Position numbers and translations under genes: made by a program. This document shows positions 51,595 through 59,916 of a stretch of DNA of 64,000 nt, one piece after another. Positions within the stretch are counted from its first letter, which is position 1, and each line of letters begins with the position of its first letter. Below the pieces are notes generated by a model. The model was not told the DNA's origin. It did no database searches and saw nothing but the letters and a program-made list of their open reading frames with translations. This DNA is from Achromobacter xylosoxidans (lineage in GTDB: Bacteria; Pseudomonadota; Gammaproteobacteria; Burkholderiales; Burkholderiaceae_B). The DNA is taken from NCBI RefSeq assembly GCF_014490035.1, contig NZ_CP061008.1:4092001-4156000 (forward strand), read 5' to 3'.

Positions 51595-52623
51595 GTGAAA
51601 AAATTGCTACCTACTTCCACTGCCGGCAGCCTGCCTAAACCCTCCTGGCTCGCAGAACCTGAAAAACTCTGGTCTCCCTGGAAATTGCAGGACGAGGGCT
51701 TGGCCGAGGGCAAGCAGGATGCGCTGCGTTTGTCTCTGCAGGAACAGCAGCACGCCGGCATCGATATCGTCAGCGATGGCGAACAAACGCGTCAGCATTT
51801 CGTGACGACGTTTATCGAGCACCTGGAAGGCGTTGATTTCGAGAACCGCAAGACGGTCAGGATCCGCGACCGCTACGATGCCAGCGTGCCGACGGTCGTG
51901 GGCGCCGTGGCGCGCCGCAAGCCGGTGTTCGTCGAAGACGCCAAGTTCTTGCGCCAGCAGACCAAGCAACCGATCAAATGGGCCTTGCCGGGTCCCATGA
52001 CGATGATCGATACGCTTTACGACGGCCACTATCAAAGCCGCGAAAAGCTGGCGTGGGAATTCGCCAAGATTCTCAATCAGGAAGCCCGGGAACTGGAGGC
52101 TGCTGGCGTCGACATCATCCAGTTTGACGAGCCCGCCTTCAACGTGTTCTTTGACGAAGTGAATGATTGGGGCGTGGCCACGCTGGAAAAAGCCATTGAA
52201 GGGCTCAAGTGCGAAACCGCCGTCCACATCTGCTATGGCTATGGCATCAAGGCCAATACGGATTGGAAGAAAACGCTGGGATCGGAGTGGCGGCAATACG
52301 AAGAGGCTTTTCCCAAGCTGCAAAAATCCAGTATCGACATCGTCTCGCTGGAATGCCAGAACTCTCGCGTTCCCATGGATCTGATCGAGCTGATTCGGGG
52401 CAAGAAGGTGATGGTCGGCGCCATCGATGTGGCGACCAATACCATTGAAACTCCCGAGGAAGTCGCCGACACCCTGCGCAAGGCGCTGCAATTTGTCGAT
52501 GCCGACAAGCTCTATCCTTGCACCAACTGCGGCATGGCTCCTCTGTCCCGCGCAGTCGCACGAGGCAAGCTGAGCGCCTTGAGCGCCGGCGCTGAAATCG
52601 TCCGCAGGGAACTCTCGAACTGA
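51595..52623 (+). CDS. mesD: Core-type methionine synthase MesD (MetE C-terminal-like)
   Basis: A 342-residue protein corresponding to only the catalytic C-terminal half of MetE (which is about 750 residues). The zinc ligands are present: His211 and Cys213 in AVHICYGYG, Glu253 in VSLECQNS, and Cys312 in YPCTNCGMAP. TAGSLPKPSWL and DGEQTRQHFV are typical of the N-terminal part. Folate-binding N-terminal half is absent. With MesX it belongs to the folate-independent, oxygen-dependent MesD type. The GTG at 51595 has AAGG eight bases before it; an in-frame ATG at 51544 would overlap mesX. Confidence 0.9.
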   Translation: MKKLLPTSTAGSLPKPSWLAEPEKLWSPWKLQDEGLAEGKQDALRLSLQEQQHAGIDIVSDGEQTRQHFVTTFIEHLEGVDFENRKTVRIRDRYDASVPTVVGAVARRKPVFVEDAKFLRQQTKQPIKWALPGPMTMIDTLYDGHYQSREKLAWEFAKILNQEARELEAAGVDIIQFDEPAFNVFFDEVNDWGVATLEKAIEGLKCETAVHICYGYGIKANTDWKKTLGSEWRQYEEAFPKLQKSSIDIVSLECQNSRVPMDLIELIRGKKVMVGAIDVATNTIETPEEVADTLRKALQFVDADKLYPCTNCGMAPLSRAVARGKLSALSAGAEIVRRELSN

Positions 52624-52698
52624 TTCCCAGGCGGAAATGGTCGTCGCGAGCGGCTCGCGGCGACCAAATCGAGCTGCACCCAGTATTCAACCCCCACT

Positions 52699-53208
52699 AT
52701 GTCACTTTCCAGTACTGCGATCGAGCCCAGGCGCTTTCGCGAAGCTCTCGGGCACTACGCGTCCGGCATCACGGTAATAACGTCGCACATCGAAGGCGAG
52801 CCGATAGGCTTCACCTGCCAGTCGTTCCATAGCGTTTCGATGAATCCGCCGCTGGTGTCGTTCAATGTGATGACCAGTTCGGCCAGCTACCCCAAGATTC
52901 GCCGGGCAGGCCGGTTCGTAGTCAATATCCTGTCAGACGAGCAAGTCAGGATTTCCAACCAATTCGCCCAGCGCGGCACGGACAAGTGGCACGAAGTCGC
53001 GTGGCAGGAATCGCCGCTCGGCAATCCCATCATCGCCGGCAGCCTGCACTGGCTTGATTGCGAGATCTATGCCGAACACGCCGCAGGCGATCACCTGATC
53101 GTGATTGGTGAAGTGAAAGCGTTGGATCTGCAAGAAGCTGCTTCCACGCAGCCGTTGCTGTATTTCAAAGGACAGTATCGGAACATCGCCGCGCACGGCG
53201 CGGTTTGA
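52699..53208 (+). CDS. Flavin reductase-like protein, probable electron donor for MesX/MesD
   Basis: A 169-residue flavin-reductase-domain protein: FREALGHYASGITVITSHIE, GFTCQSFHSVSMNPPLVSFN, and AGRFVVNILSDEQ form the FMN-binding split barrel. Such proteins supply reduced FMN to a partner monooxygenase. It lies 75 bases after mesD on the same strand, so it probably serves MesX, which needs oxygen. This fits the gene sets seen for MesD systems. Direct proof of partnership is not available from sequence. Confidence 0.88.
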   Translation: MSLSSTAIEPRRFREALGHYASGITVITSHIEGEPIGFTCQSFHSVSMNPPLVSFNVMTSSASYPKIRRAGRFVVNILSDEQVRISNQFAQRGTDKWHEVAWQESPLGNPIIAGSLHWLDCEIYAEHAAGDHLIVIGEVKALDLQEAASTQPLLYFKGQYRNIAAHGAV

Positions 53209-53337
53209 AGGTTTGCCTCCGCTGCCCTCTTCTACGCTTCAATCAATCGGGAGCCTTGCCAGGCCGGATCGAGAAGAACCGCCACCGGCTCCTTGCTCTC
53301 TGGCCTCTTGTCGGCGCGTCGCGACTCATCTTAGAAT

Positions 53338-53356
53338 GCGGATGATTCTCATTATT
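53338..53356 (+). promoter_or_regulatory. Candidate Fur box before the second FecI cassette
   Basis: GCGGATGATTCTCATTATT matches 13 of 19 bases of the Fur consensus. It lies 47 bases before the FecI-like start, in the 194-base gap after the flavin reductase gene. No terminator was found in that gap. Confidence 0.6.
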
Positions 53357-53402
53357 TCCGGGCACCGGTTTCCTCCTGGCCCGCGACGAGCCGGAGGGCC
53401 GC

Positions 53403-53909
53403 ATGTCCGCGACCGAGTTTGCAGTGCCGCCCCAGGGCATCGATGTGCTGTACGCGAATCACCATGGCTGGCTGAAAGGCTGGCTGCGGCGGCGGCTGGG
53501 CAATTCCTCTGACGCGGCCGATCTCGCACACGATACGTTCATGCGCCTGCTGGTCCGGGGCGAGACCGTCGCGGTGCGCGAACCGCGCGCGCTGCTGACC
53601 ACGGTGGCGCAGGGCGTGGTGTCCAATTTCATGCGGCGCCGCAGGATCGAAGAGGCCTATCTGGCCAGCCTGGCCAACCTGCCGGAGCGGGAAGCGCCTG
53701 GCCCCGAGACGCGCGCCATCCTGCTCGAGACGCTGATCGAACTGGACCGCCGCCTGGATACGCTGGCCGCGCCGGTGCGCCAGGCATTCCTGCTCTCGCA
53801 GCTTGAAGGCATGAAGCAGGCGGACATCGCCGCAACGCTGAACGTCTCGCTCGCTACCGTGCAGCGCCATATCGCAAAAGCGGCGCACCTTTGTTTTTTC
53901 GGCGCCTGA
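53403..53909 (+). CDS. ECF sigma factor, FecI-like
   Basis: A 168-residue sigma factor: region 2 (ANHHGWLKGWLRRRLGNSSD, AADLAHDTFMRLLV) and region 4 (APVRQAFLLSQLEGMKQADI, AATLNVSLATVQRHIAKA). It is the first gene of a FecI-FecR-receptor cassette, with a Fur-box candidate upstream. FecR follows after 34 bases. It is similar in form to the sigma factor at 45.3 kb but clearly a separate paralogue. Confidence 0.92.
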   Translation: MSATEFAVPPQGIDVLYANHHGWLKGWLRRRLGNSSDAADLAHDTFMRLLVRGETVAVREPRALLTTVAQGVVSNFMRRRRIEEAYLASLANLPEREAPGPETRAILLETLIELDRRLDTLAAPVRQAFLLSQLEGMKQADIAATLNVSLATVQRHIAKAAHLCFFGA

Positions 53910-53943
53910 TCGCCGCCCTCTTGCGGCCGCGACCCACACCGCC

Positions 53944-54969
53944 ATGCCCATCGCCTCCACGGACCCGAGCCCGACCGCATTTCCCCTGCTGGACGGCCCG
54001 CCGCTGCCCGCGAGTGTCAGCCTGCGCGCCGTGGAATGGCTGGTCGCACTGCAAGCCGCCGATGCCAGCAACGCCACGCGCGAAGCCTGCCAACGCTGGC
54101 GCCAGGCGCATCCCGACCATGAGCGCGCCTGGCGGCACATCGAGACGTTCGGCCAGCAACTGCGGGAATTGAACACGCCGCTGGTGCTCGGCACGCTGGC
54201 GCATGATGAACGAGGCGGCCGGGCGCGCCGCCGCGCCGTCAAGACGCTGGCCCTGGCCCTGTTCGCCGGCGGCGGCGCCTGGCTGGCGCGCGACAGCCTG
54301 TGGCGCGGCTGGCAAGACTGGCAGTCCGACTATCACACGCGTACCGGCGAACGCCAGGGCATCACGCTGGCCGACGCCAGCCGCATCGACCTGGACACCG
54401 GAAGCGCCATCGACGTGCGCTTCGATGGCGCGCAGCGCCTGGTCCGGCTGCTGCGCGGCCAGATACTCGTCGCCACCGCTCCCGATCCGGTCTCCCCTGC
54501 CGGACGCCCCTTCATCGTGGAGACGGCCCAGGGCCGCGTGCGCGCCCTGGGCACCCGCTACAGCGTGCGCCAGTTCCCAGGCCGCAGCCACGTCGCGGTG
54601 TTCGAGGGCACAGTGGAAATCCGTCCCGCGCTAGATGTGGACGCGCCGCGCCTTATCCATGCTGGCGAACAGGCCTCGTTCACCCAAGACTCGATGGATC
54701 CCAGCCGGCCCGCCGGCCCGCGTGACGCCTCATGGTCCGTGGGCATGCTGGTCGCGCAGGACATGCCTCTGTCCGATTTCATTGCTGAACTTGCGCGGTA
54801 CATGCCCGGCCGGCTGTCCTGCGATACCGATGCCGGCCGCCTGAAGGTTTCCGGCGTCTATCCGCTGGACGACACCGACCGGGTGCTGGACATGCTGCGC
54901 CGGACTCATCCGATCGAAGTCGACCGGATGACGCGGTATTGGGTCACCGTGCGCCTGCGCACGATCTAG
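53944..54969 (+). CDS. FecR-like anti-sigma/sigma regulator
   Basis: A 341-residue FecR protein with an N-terminal DUF4880 domain (EWLVALQAADASNATREACQ, RWRQAHPDHERAWRHIETFG), a membrane helix after RRRAVKTLA (LALFAGGGAWLAR), the periplasmic FecR domain (RTGERQGITLADASRIDLDT, GRVRALGTRYSVRQFPG, HAGEQASFT) and a C-terminal part PLDDTDRVLDMLRRTHPIEV that should meet the receptor's signalling domain. The N-terminal 20 residues are Pro-rich and atypical; a later start is possible. Confidence 0.92.
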   Translation: MPIASTDPSPTAFPLLDGPPLPASVSLRAVEWLVALQAADASNATREACQRWRQAHPDHERAWRHIETFGQQLRELNTPLVLGTLAHDERGGRARRRAVKTLALALFAGGGAWLARDSLWRGWQDWQSDYHTRTGERQGITLADASRIDLDTGSAIDVRFDGAQRLVRLLRGQILVATAPDPVSPAGRPFIVETAQGRVRALGTRYSVRQFPGRSHVAVFEGTVEIRPALDVDAPRLIHAGEQASFTQDSMDPSRPAGPRDASWSVGMLVAQDMPLSDFIAELARYMPGRLSCDTDAGRLKVSGVYPLDDTDRVLDMLRRTHPIEVDRMTRYWVTVRLRTI

Positions 54970-55083
54970 CGCCGCGATGCGCAAGACATCCGCCTGATTT
55001 TTTGGGCAAACGTGAGGGGTTTCCGATTCTCAAGTGGCAAACCTAATAGAAGCCACATTTTTCTACCGGAAACCGTATCTCTC

Positions 55084-57486
55084 ATGGACTACCGCCTGTC
55101 TCGGCGCGGCGCGCGCCTCCTTACCCGCAGCACTCTGGCGCTGGCCGCAAGCCGCGCCTTCTGGTTCACGGCAACGGGCGTCGCCTTGAGCGCCGGCACG
55201 CACCCTGTCCTGGCCCAAGCCAGCGCCAGGACCTACGCGATCCCCGCCGGCCCGCTGGAAAGCGCGCTGACCCGCTATGCGCTCGAAAGCGGATTGATGC
55301 TGTCCTATTCGGCCAGCGATATCGCGGACAAGCGCAGTTCCGGCCTGCAAGGCAGCTTCCAGGCGTCCGAGGGCTTGGCCAGGCTGCTGGCGGGCACCGG
55401 ACTGGCGGCCCGCCTGCAGCCGAATGGCGGCTACGTGCTGCGCCCGCTGCCCGGCGGGCAGACGGGCCAGGAGTCCGCGCAGACCTTGCCCGCGGTCACG
55501 GTCACGGGCATCCATGAGTCCGCCTCCGGCCCGGTGCAGGGATTCGTCGCCCACCGCAGCGCGACCGCCACCAAGACCGACACGCCGCTGCACGAAACGC
55601 CCCAGTCCGTATCGGTGGTTCCGCGCGACCAGGTCGTCGCGCAGGCTGCGGACTCGCTCGACCAGGCGCTGGGCTACACCGCCAGCGTCATGTCGCTGGA
55701 AGGCGGAGCGCTCAGGCACATAGGCACCCGCTTCACGGTCCGCGGCTTCAACATCACGGGCGCGGCCCCGCTGTATCTGAACGGCACCAAGTTCCCCATC
55801 AATTCGCTCAGCGGCGCGATCGAGCCTTACAACTTCGAGCGCATCGAACTGCTCAAGGGGCCGGCCTCGATCCTGTACGGCCAGGCCGCGCCGGGCGGCA
55901 TCATCAACCTGGTCAGCAAGCGCCCCACGGCGGAACCCTTGCGCGAATTCGAATTGCAGACAGGCAGCTGGAACAAGAAGCAGATCGCCATGGACCTGGG
56001 CGGCCCGGTGACGGAGGACGGAAACGTGCGCTACCGCCTCACTGGACTGGCGCGCGACAGCGACACCATGATCGATTACATCAACAATGACCGCAGGTCG
56101 CTTGCCGGCGCGCTGGAGTGGCAGATCAGCGACGCCACCTTGATCACGCTCCTGGCCAGCTACAGCCGGACCGACAGCCCCTACGATTCAGGCAAACCGC
56201 TGGAAGGCACGCTGCTATCCAATCCCAACGGCCCCATATCGCGCTCCCGCTTCGTCGGCGAACCCGGCTTCGACCGCTATGTCGTGAAGGGCACGACCCT
56301 GGGCTACCTGCTCGAACACCGGTTGAACGACGACTGGCAGGTGAAACAGAACCTGCTGGCCTACGAACACAAGGCCGACAACCAGTATGCCGCCGTGAGC
56401 GCGCGCGTGAATCCGTCGACCCCCGCCCTGGGCAATCGCTATGCCATAACCCGTTACGACACCGACAAGGGACTCGCCGTGGACAACCAGCTGCTGGGCA
56501 AGCTGCGCCACGGCAGCGTCGAACACACGCTGCTGTTCGGAATCGACTGGAGCAAGAGCGAATTCACGCGTTCCCAAGAGTTTGGCAGCATCGCGCCGAT
56601 CGATCTGTACAAGCCCGTCTATGGCGCCCGGCCGAATCTTGGCCCCGCCAACTATTCCGAAAACAGCATGCGCCAACTGGGCTTCTACGCGCAGGACCAG
56701 ATCAAGTTCAAGGACCGCTGGATCGTGCTGCTGGGCGGCCGCTACGATTCGGTCCGCACCGACACAAGGCCGGGTACGGGTGAAGAGAGCTCCCATGCCT
56801 TCACGCCGCGCGCCGGCCTGATGTACCTGTTCGACAACGGCCTGGCCCCCTACTACAGCTACAGCAAGTCCTTCCAGCCCACCCCGGGCCTGGACTTCAA
56901 CGCCAATCCCTTCAAGCCGACCACGGGCGTGCAGCACGAGATCGGCCTGAAGTACGAACCCAAGGGCGTGGACGCGTCCATCACCGTGGCGCTCTACGAA
57001 ATCACGCAACGCAATGTGCTGACCAGCGATCCCGCCCACGCGGGCTTCCTGGTGCAGACCGGCGAAGTGCGTTCGAAGGGCGCCGAGATCGAGGCCCGCG
57101 CCAGCCTGAATCGCCAACTGGACCTGGTGGCGGCGCTGGCGACGACGGATGCCCGCGTCACCAAGAGCAATCTGGGCAATGAAGGCTCGCACCCTGCTTC
57201 GGTCCCACGCAACATGGCCTCGCTCTGGATGGACTACCGGTTTGCTTCCGTGCCGGGCCTGAGCGCGGGCGTCGGCGTGCGCTACGTGGGACGCCAGGAG
57301 ATCTACGACCTGGCGGTCCCGTCGTACACCACGTACGATGCCGCGCTGCGCTATCAATGGGACAATTGGCAGTTCGCCCTGAACGTGAAGAACCTGGCCA
57401 ACAAGACCTATGTGGCCGCCTGCCCCGGCACCTGCTTCTATGGCGATGAACGCAACATCACGCTGACGGCGCGCATCAACTGGTAA
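55084..57486 (+). CDS. TonB-dependent siderophore receptor with signalling domain
   Basis: An 800-residue outer-membrane transducer. A long signal region ends near THPVLAQ; an STN domain follows (YAIPAGPLESALTRYALESG), then a TonB-box-like AVTVTGI, the plug (ETPQSVSVVPRDQVVAQAAD, RIELLKGPASILYGQAAPGG) and a barrel ending in ITLTARINW. A Cys pair in VAACPGTCFYGDERN near the end is usual for hydroxamate-type receptors of the FhuA/FcuA group, which suggests a ferric hydroxamate ligand. It is the target of the FecI-FecR pair before it. A GTG at 55012 would give a longer, less typical signal peptide. Confidence 0.93.
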   Translation: MDYRLSRRGARLLTRSTLALAASRAFWFTATGVALSAGTHPVLAQASARTYAIPAGPLESALTRYALESGLMLSYSASDIADKRSSGLQGSFQASEGLARLLAGTGLAARLQPNGGYVLRPLPGGQTGQESAQTLPAVTVTGIHESASGPVQGFVAHRSATATKTDTPLHETPQSVSVVPRDQVVAQAADSLDQALGYTASVMSLEGGALRHIGTRFTVRGFNITGAAPLYLNGTKFPINSLSGAIEPYNFERIELLKGPASILYGQAAPGGIINLVSKRPTAEPLREFELQTGSWNKKQIAMDLGGPVTEDGNVRYRLTGLARDSDTMIDYINNDRRSLAGALEWQISDATLITLLASYSRTDSPYDSGKPLEGTLLSNPNGPISRSRFVGEPGFDRYVVKGTTLGYLLEHRLNDDWQVKQNLLAYEHKADNQYAAVSARVNPSTPALGNRYAITRYDTDKGLAVDNQLLGKLRHGSVEHTLLFGIDWSKSEFTRSQEFGSIAPIDLYKPVYGARPNLGPANYSENSMRQLGFYAQDQIKFKDRWIVLLGGRYDSVRTDTRPGTGEESSHAFTPRAGLMYLFDNGLAPYYSYSKSFQPTPGLDFNANPFKPTTGVQHEIGLKYEPKGVDASITVALYEITQRNVLTSDPAHAGFLVQTGEVRSKGAEIEARASLNRQLDLVAALATTDARVTKSNLGNEGSHPASVPRNMASLWMDYRFASVPGLSAGVGVRYVGRQEIYDLAVPSYTTYDAALRYQWDNWQFALNVKNLANKTYVAACPGTCFYGDERNITLTARINW

Positions 57487-57502
57487 GCAGCCGCCCCCAA
57501 GC

Positions 57503-58465
57503 CTAGGGCGCAACGACAATCGCAATCTTGCCGCGCACCCCGTGATTGGGACTCTCCAGCCGCGCATGGGCGAGCGGGATCTCGGCAAGCGCATAGACCG
57601 CGCCCACGTGCGGCCGTAGTTGGCCGCGCGCAACCAATGCGCTCAGTTCATCGAGCTTGCCGCGGTTCTGCCGCGTGAACACGAAGTGGTAGCTCGCATT
57701 CTTGCCCCAGGCCTGGATCAGGTTTTGCGGCTGGGCGATGTCCACGATCGAGACGACCCGCCCCAGTTGCGCCAGCGCATCGGGGCTGCGCGCCAGGCTA
57801 TTGCCGCCAATGGTGTCGAACACGACGTCGACGCCGCGCCCGCCCGTCTCGCGCATGACGGCGTCGACGTAGTCTTCCTTTTCGTAGTCGATGACCCCGT
57901 CGGCGCCCATGCCGCGTGCGAATTCCGCGTTGGCTGCGCGCACGGTCGTGTACACCTGAGCTCCGATGGCCTTCGCCAGCTGGATCGCCACATGGCCGAC
58001 GCCGCCCGCGCCGCCGTGCACCAGAACGCTCTCCCCGACTCTCAGCCCCGCGCGCACGACCAGCGCTTCCCAAGCGGTCCCGCCGACCAGGCTCAGGCTT
58101 GCCGCCTCCAGATGGCTGAGCGCGGGCGGCTTCCTGCCGACGATGCCTTCTGCTGCGACGTGGTACTCGGCATAGCTGCCCGGCCCGTCGAAGATTTGCG
58201 GGGTGTACCAGACTTCGTCGCCAGGAACGAAAGCCGTCACGCCCGGCCCCACGGCTTCAACCACGCCCGAGACGTCGTGCCCGGTGATGGCCGGCAGCGG
58301 CACCAGATCGGCATAGTCGCCGCGCCGGACCTGGTAATCCAGGGGATTGATCGAGGTGGCGTGTACTCGGACCAGGACTTGTCCCGCCTGCGGCACGGGC
58401 TTGGGCAGGTCGCGGAGTTCGAACGACTCCGGGCCGCCGAATGATTGGAGTGTCATCGCTTTCAT
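57503..58465 (-). CDS. Zinc-free quinone oxidoreductase (MDR family)
   Basis: A 320-residue medium-chain dehydrogenase/reductase of the quinone-oxidoreductase type. [20 protein letters not shown] is the family start, [18 protein letters not shown] the N-terminal core, and [20 protein letters not shown] the NADPH-binding fold. The Cys and His zinc ligands of alcohol dehydrogenases are absent. AGGAAA precedes the ATG. It lies downstream of an ArsR gene, with matching palindromes before each gene, so it is probably induced by a reactive electrophile or quinone. Confidence 0.92.
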   Translation of the reverse strand: MKAMTLQSFGGPESFELRDLPKPVPQAGQVLVRVHATSINPLDYQVRRGDYADLVPLPAITGHDVSGVVEAVGPGVTAFVPGDEVWYTPQIFDGPGSYAEYHVAAEGIVGRKPPALSHLEAASLSLVGGTAWEALVVRAGLRVGESVLVHGGAGGVGHVAIQLAKAIGAQVYTTVRAANAEFARGMGADGVIDYEKEDYVDAVMRETGGRGVDVVFDTIGGNSLARSPDALAQLGRVVSIVDIAQPQNLIQAWGKNASYHFVFTRQNRGKLDELSALVARGQLRPHVGAVYALAEIPLAHARLESPNHGVRGKIAIVVAP

Positions 58466-58491
58466 GGCTTTCCTTGATTCGAAAAATAGGG

Positions 58492-58511
58492 ATATCGGGA
58501 ATTTCCGATAT
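58492..58511. promoter_or_regulatory. ArsR operator copy 1 (before the quinone oxidoreductase)
   Basis: ATATCGGGAATTTCCGATAT is a 20-base near-perfect palindrome (one mismatched pair) between the ArsR stop and the oxidoreductase start. It is almost identical to the copy upstream of the ArsR gene, which ties both genes to one repressor. Confidence 0.75.
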
Positions 58512-58526
58512 TTACCTGCAAAAAAA

Positions 58527-58829
58527 TTACAGCTCTTTCCCGATGAGCCCGGCAAGAGCGCGTATGGTTGCTTCGTTCCGCTTGTAGTAGGTCCACTGAC
58601 CAATGCGCCTGGCTTCCACCAGGCCGGCGCGTTGCAGCGTCGCCAGGTAGTCAGACACCGTGGACTGCGACAGCCCCACGCCTTCCTGGATGCTGCTGAC
58701 GCAGACGCCCACCGTGTGAACATCGCCTTCGTCCTGCGGCGGGAAGTTCTTCGCGGGGTCCTTCAGTCCTTTGAGGATCTCAAGGCGCGTACGGTTGGAG
58801 AGGGCTTTGAATATTTCGAGCAGATCCAT
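58527..58829 (-). CDS. ArsR-family repressor
   Basis: A 100-residue winged-helix repressor: [40 protein letters not shown] and [21 protein letters not shown] single Cys lies at VGVCVSSI, before the recognition region, and could be a redox- or electrophile-sensing residue, since the usual arsenic (ELCVC-type) motif is absent. Two palindromes flank the gene. It probably represses itself and the quinone oxidoreductase gene. Confidence 0.9.
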   Translation of the reverse strand: MDLLEIFKALSNRTRLEILKGLKDPAKNFPPQDEGDVHTVGVCVSSIQEGVGLSQSTVSDYLATLQRAGLVEARRIGQWTYYKRNEATIRALAGLIGKEL

Positions 58830-58838
58830 GCCGTCATA

Positions 58839-58858
58839 ATATCGGGATTTCCCGATAT
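58839..58858. promoter_or_regulatory. ArsR operator copy 2 (before the ArsR gene)
   Basis: ATATCGGGA-TT-TCCCGATAT is a perfect palindrome with 9-base arms, ending 10 bases before the ArsR start codon. Its half-site ATATCGG is shared with the copy at 58492-58511. Confidence 0.78.
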
Positions 58859-58894
58859 GTCAATAAATTGGATTTGAGCCCTGCGTGCCGCGCC

Positions 58895-59563
58895 CTACTT
58901 GTCCACCGACCGCATGTCGCAAGTCGTCTCCGACGACGAGCAGATGCCGCGAAACCACGCCCGCCCGCGCGTGCGGTCCTTGGGCGCCAGCGGTTCGAAC
59001 GTGTCGCTGTTGCGCAGCTCGTAGTCCAGCAACAGCCATTCGCCCTGGCAGGCGACGATGCCGCGCAGCGTGGCGCGCTCGGTCAGCCAGTCGCCGCCCA
59101 GGTCCAGCAAACGTTCACTGCCTGCATCCGGCCGGGCGTAGCCTCGCGCCGACTGGATGCCGACCTGCGCATCCGCGGCTTCGATCCAACCCTCGCCCCG
59201 ATACACGGGCCGCGGCTTGCTCTGTTCGTCGCCGGTCTTGTCGTCGCTGGCGTTCCTGATCTTGAGCCAGCCGTCGCGCGCCTCGGTCACGTCGAAGGTC
59301 ACGCTGTAGTAGTCGATCCCGGGATCGGGGCCGTCGCCGCGCGTCGTCGGCAGGCTGCCCACCACCGCCGCCTGAGCGGATGCCGCCGCGCGCACCTGGA
59401 TGGCCGGCTTGTCGTTCGTCGTCCAGCCGGAGAAGCTGCATGCGGTCGGGCCGGGCGGGGTCCAGGCGGCAGGCTTGGAAGTGGTTTGGGCATTGATGGC
59501 GGGCGACACCGCCAGCGCGGCAAGCGCCAGGAGTATCCATCGCATGGTCATGGGCTTGGTCAT
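58895..59563 (-). CDS. Periplasmic SH3-like protein, unknown function
   Basis: A 222-residue exported protein with a signal peptide (MRWILLALAALAVSPAINA). The mature N-terminal region, AIQVRAAASAQAAVVGSLPT followed by GWLKIRNASDD and GEGWIEAA, is typical of bacterial SH3-like domains, which often bind cell wall or protein. The C-terminal half holds Cys residues (IVACQGEW, GICSSSETTCDMR) that may form disulfides. It starts three bases after the stop of the small lipoprotein gene, so the two are co-transcribed. I do not recognise a specific function. Confidence 0.72.
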   Translation of the reverse strand: MTKPMTMRWILLALAALAVSPAINAQTTSKPAAWTPPGPTACSFSGWTTNDKPAIQVRAAASAQAAVVGSLPTTRGDGPDPGIDYYSVTFDVTEARDGWLKIRNASDDKTGDEQSKPRPVYRGEGWIEAADAQVGIQSARGYARPDAGSERLLDLGGDWLTERATLRGIVACQGEWLLLDYELRNSDTFEPLAPKDRTRGRAWFRGICSSSETTCDMRSVDK

Positions 59564-59566
59564 GTG

Positions 59567-59818
59567 TCAGTTGCTGTTGATCCATTCCTGCGTATCCCGG
59601 ACGAACCAGGGCAGATTCAGGCGCTCGCCTTCGCCGGATTGTATGGTCAGGCGTTGGTCCGAGGATCCAGGCGCGTTGTTCGTGCCCTGCCCCGTGGACG
59701 GAGAGCGGCTGCGATAGTCCAGCTCGGTTTGCTGGGGAGGTTTGTCCGCGCAAGCGGCGACCAAGGTGCATGCGGCTGCGGCAAGAACGGTCCGCAGCGC
59801 CGGACGAAGTATCTTCAT
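59567..59818 (-). CDS. Small lipoprotein, unknown function
   Basis: An 83-residue protein with a lipoprotein signal (ALRTVLAAAACTLVAACADK; lipobox LVAAC), then a short, polar, Ser/Gly/Gln-rich mature part ending in LPWFVRDTQEWINSN. It is probably anchored in an envelope membrane. It is the first gene of a pair with the SH3-like protein. I do not recognise a family. Confidence 0.65.
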   Translation of the reverse strand: MKILRPALRTVLAAAACTLVAACADKPPQQTELDYRSRSPSTGQGTNNAPGSSDQRLTIQSGEGERLNLPWFVRDTQEWINSN

Positions 59819-59916
59819 GGTGTTCGGGTTCCCGCTGAAGGGCACAGGCCTGGGTGCCGGAAAATCAGGGCCTCCAGCCCATACCTTACTCGCAATGCGA
59901 GGCTCGCGTTGGCGTC

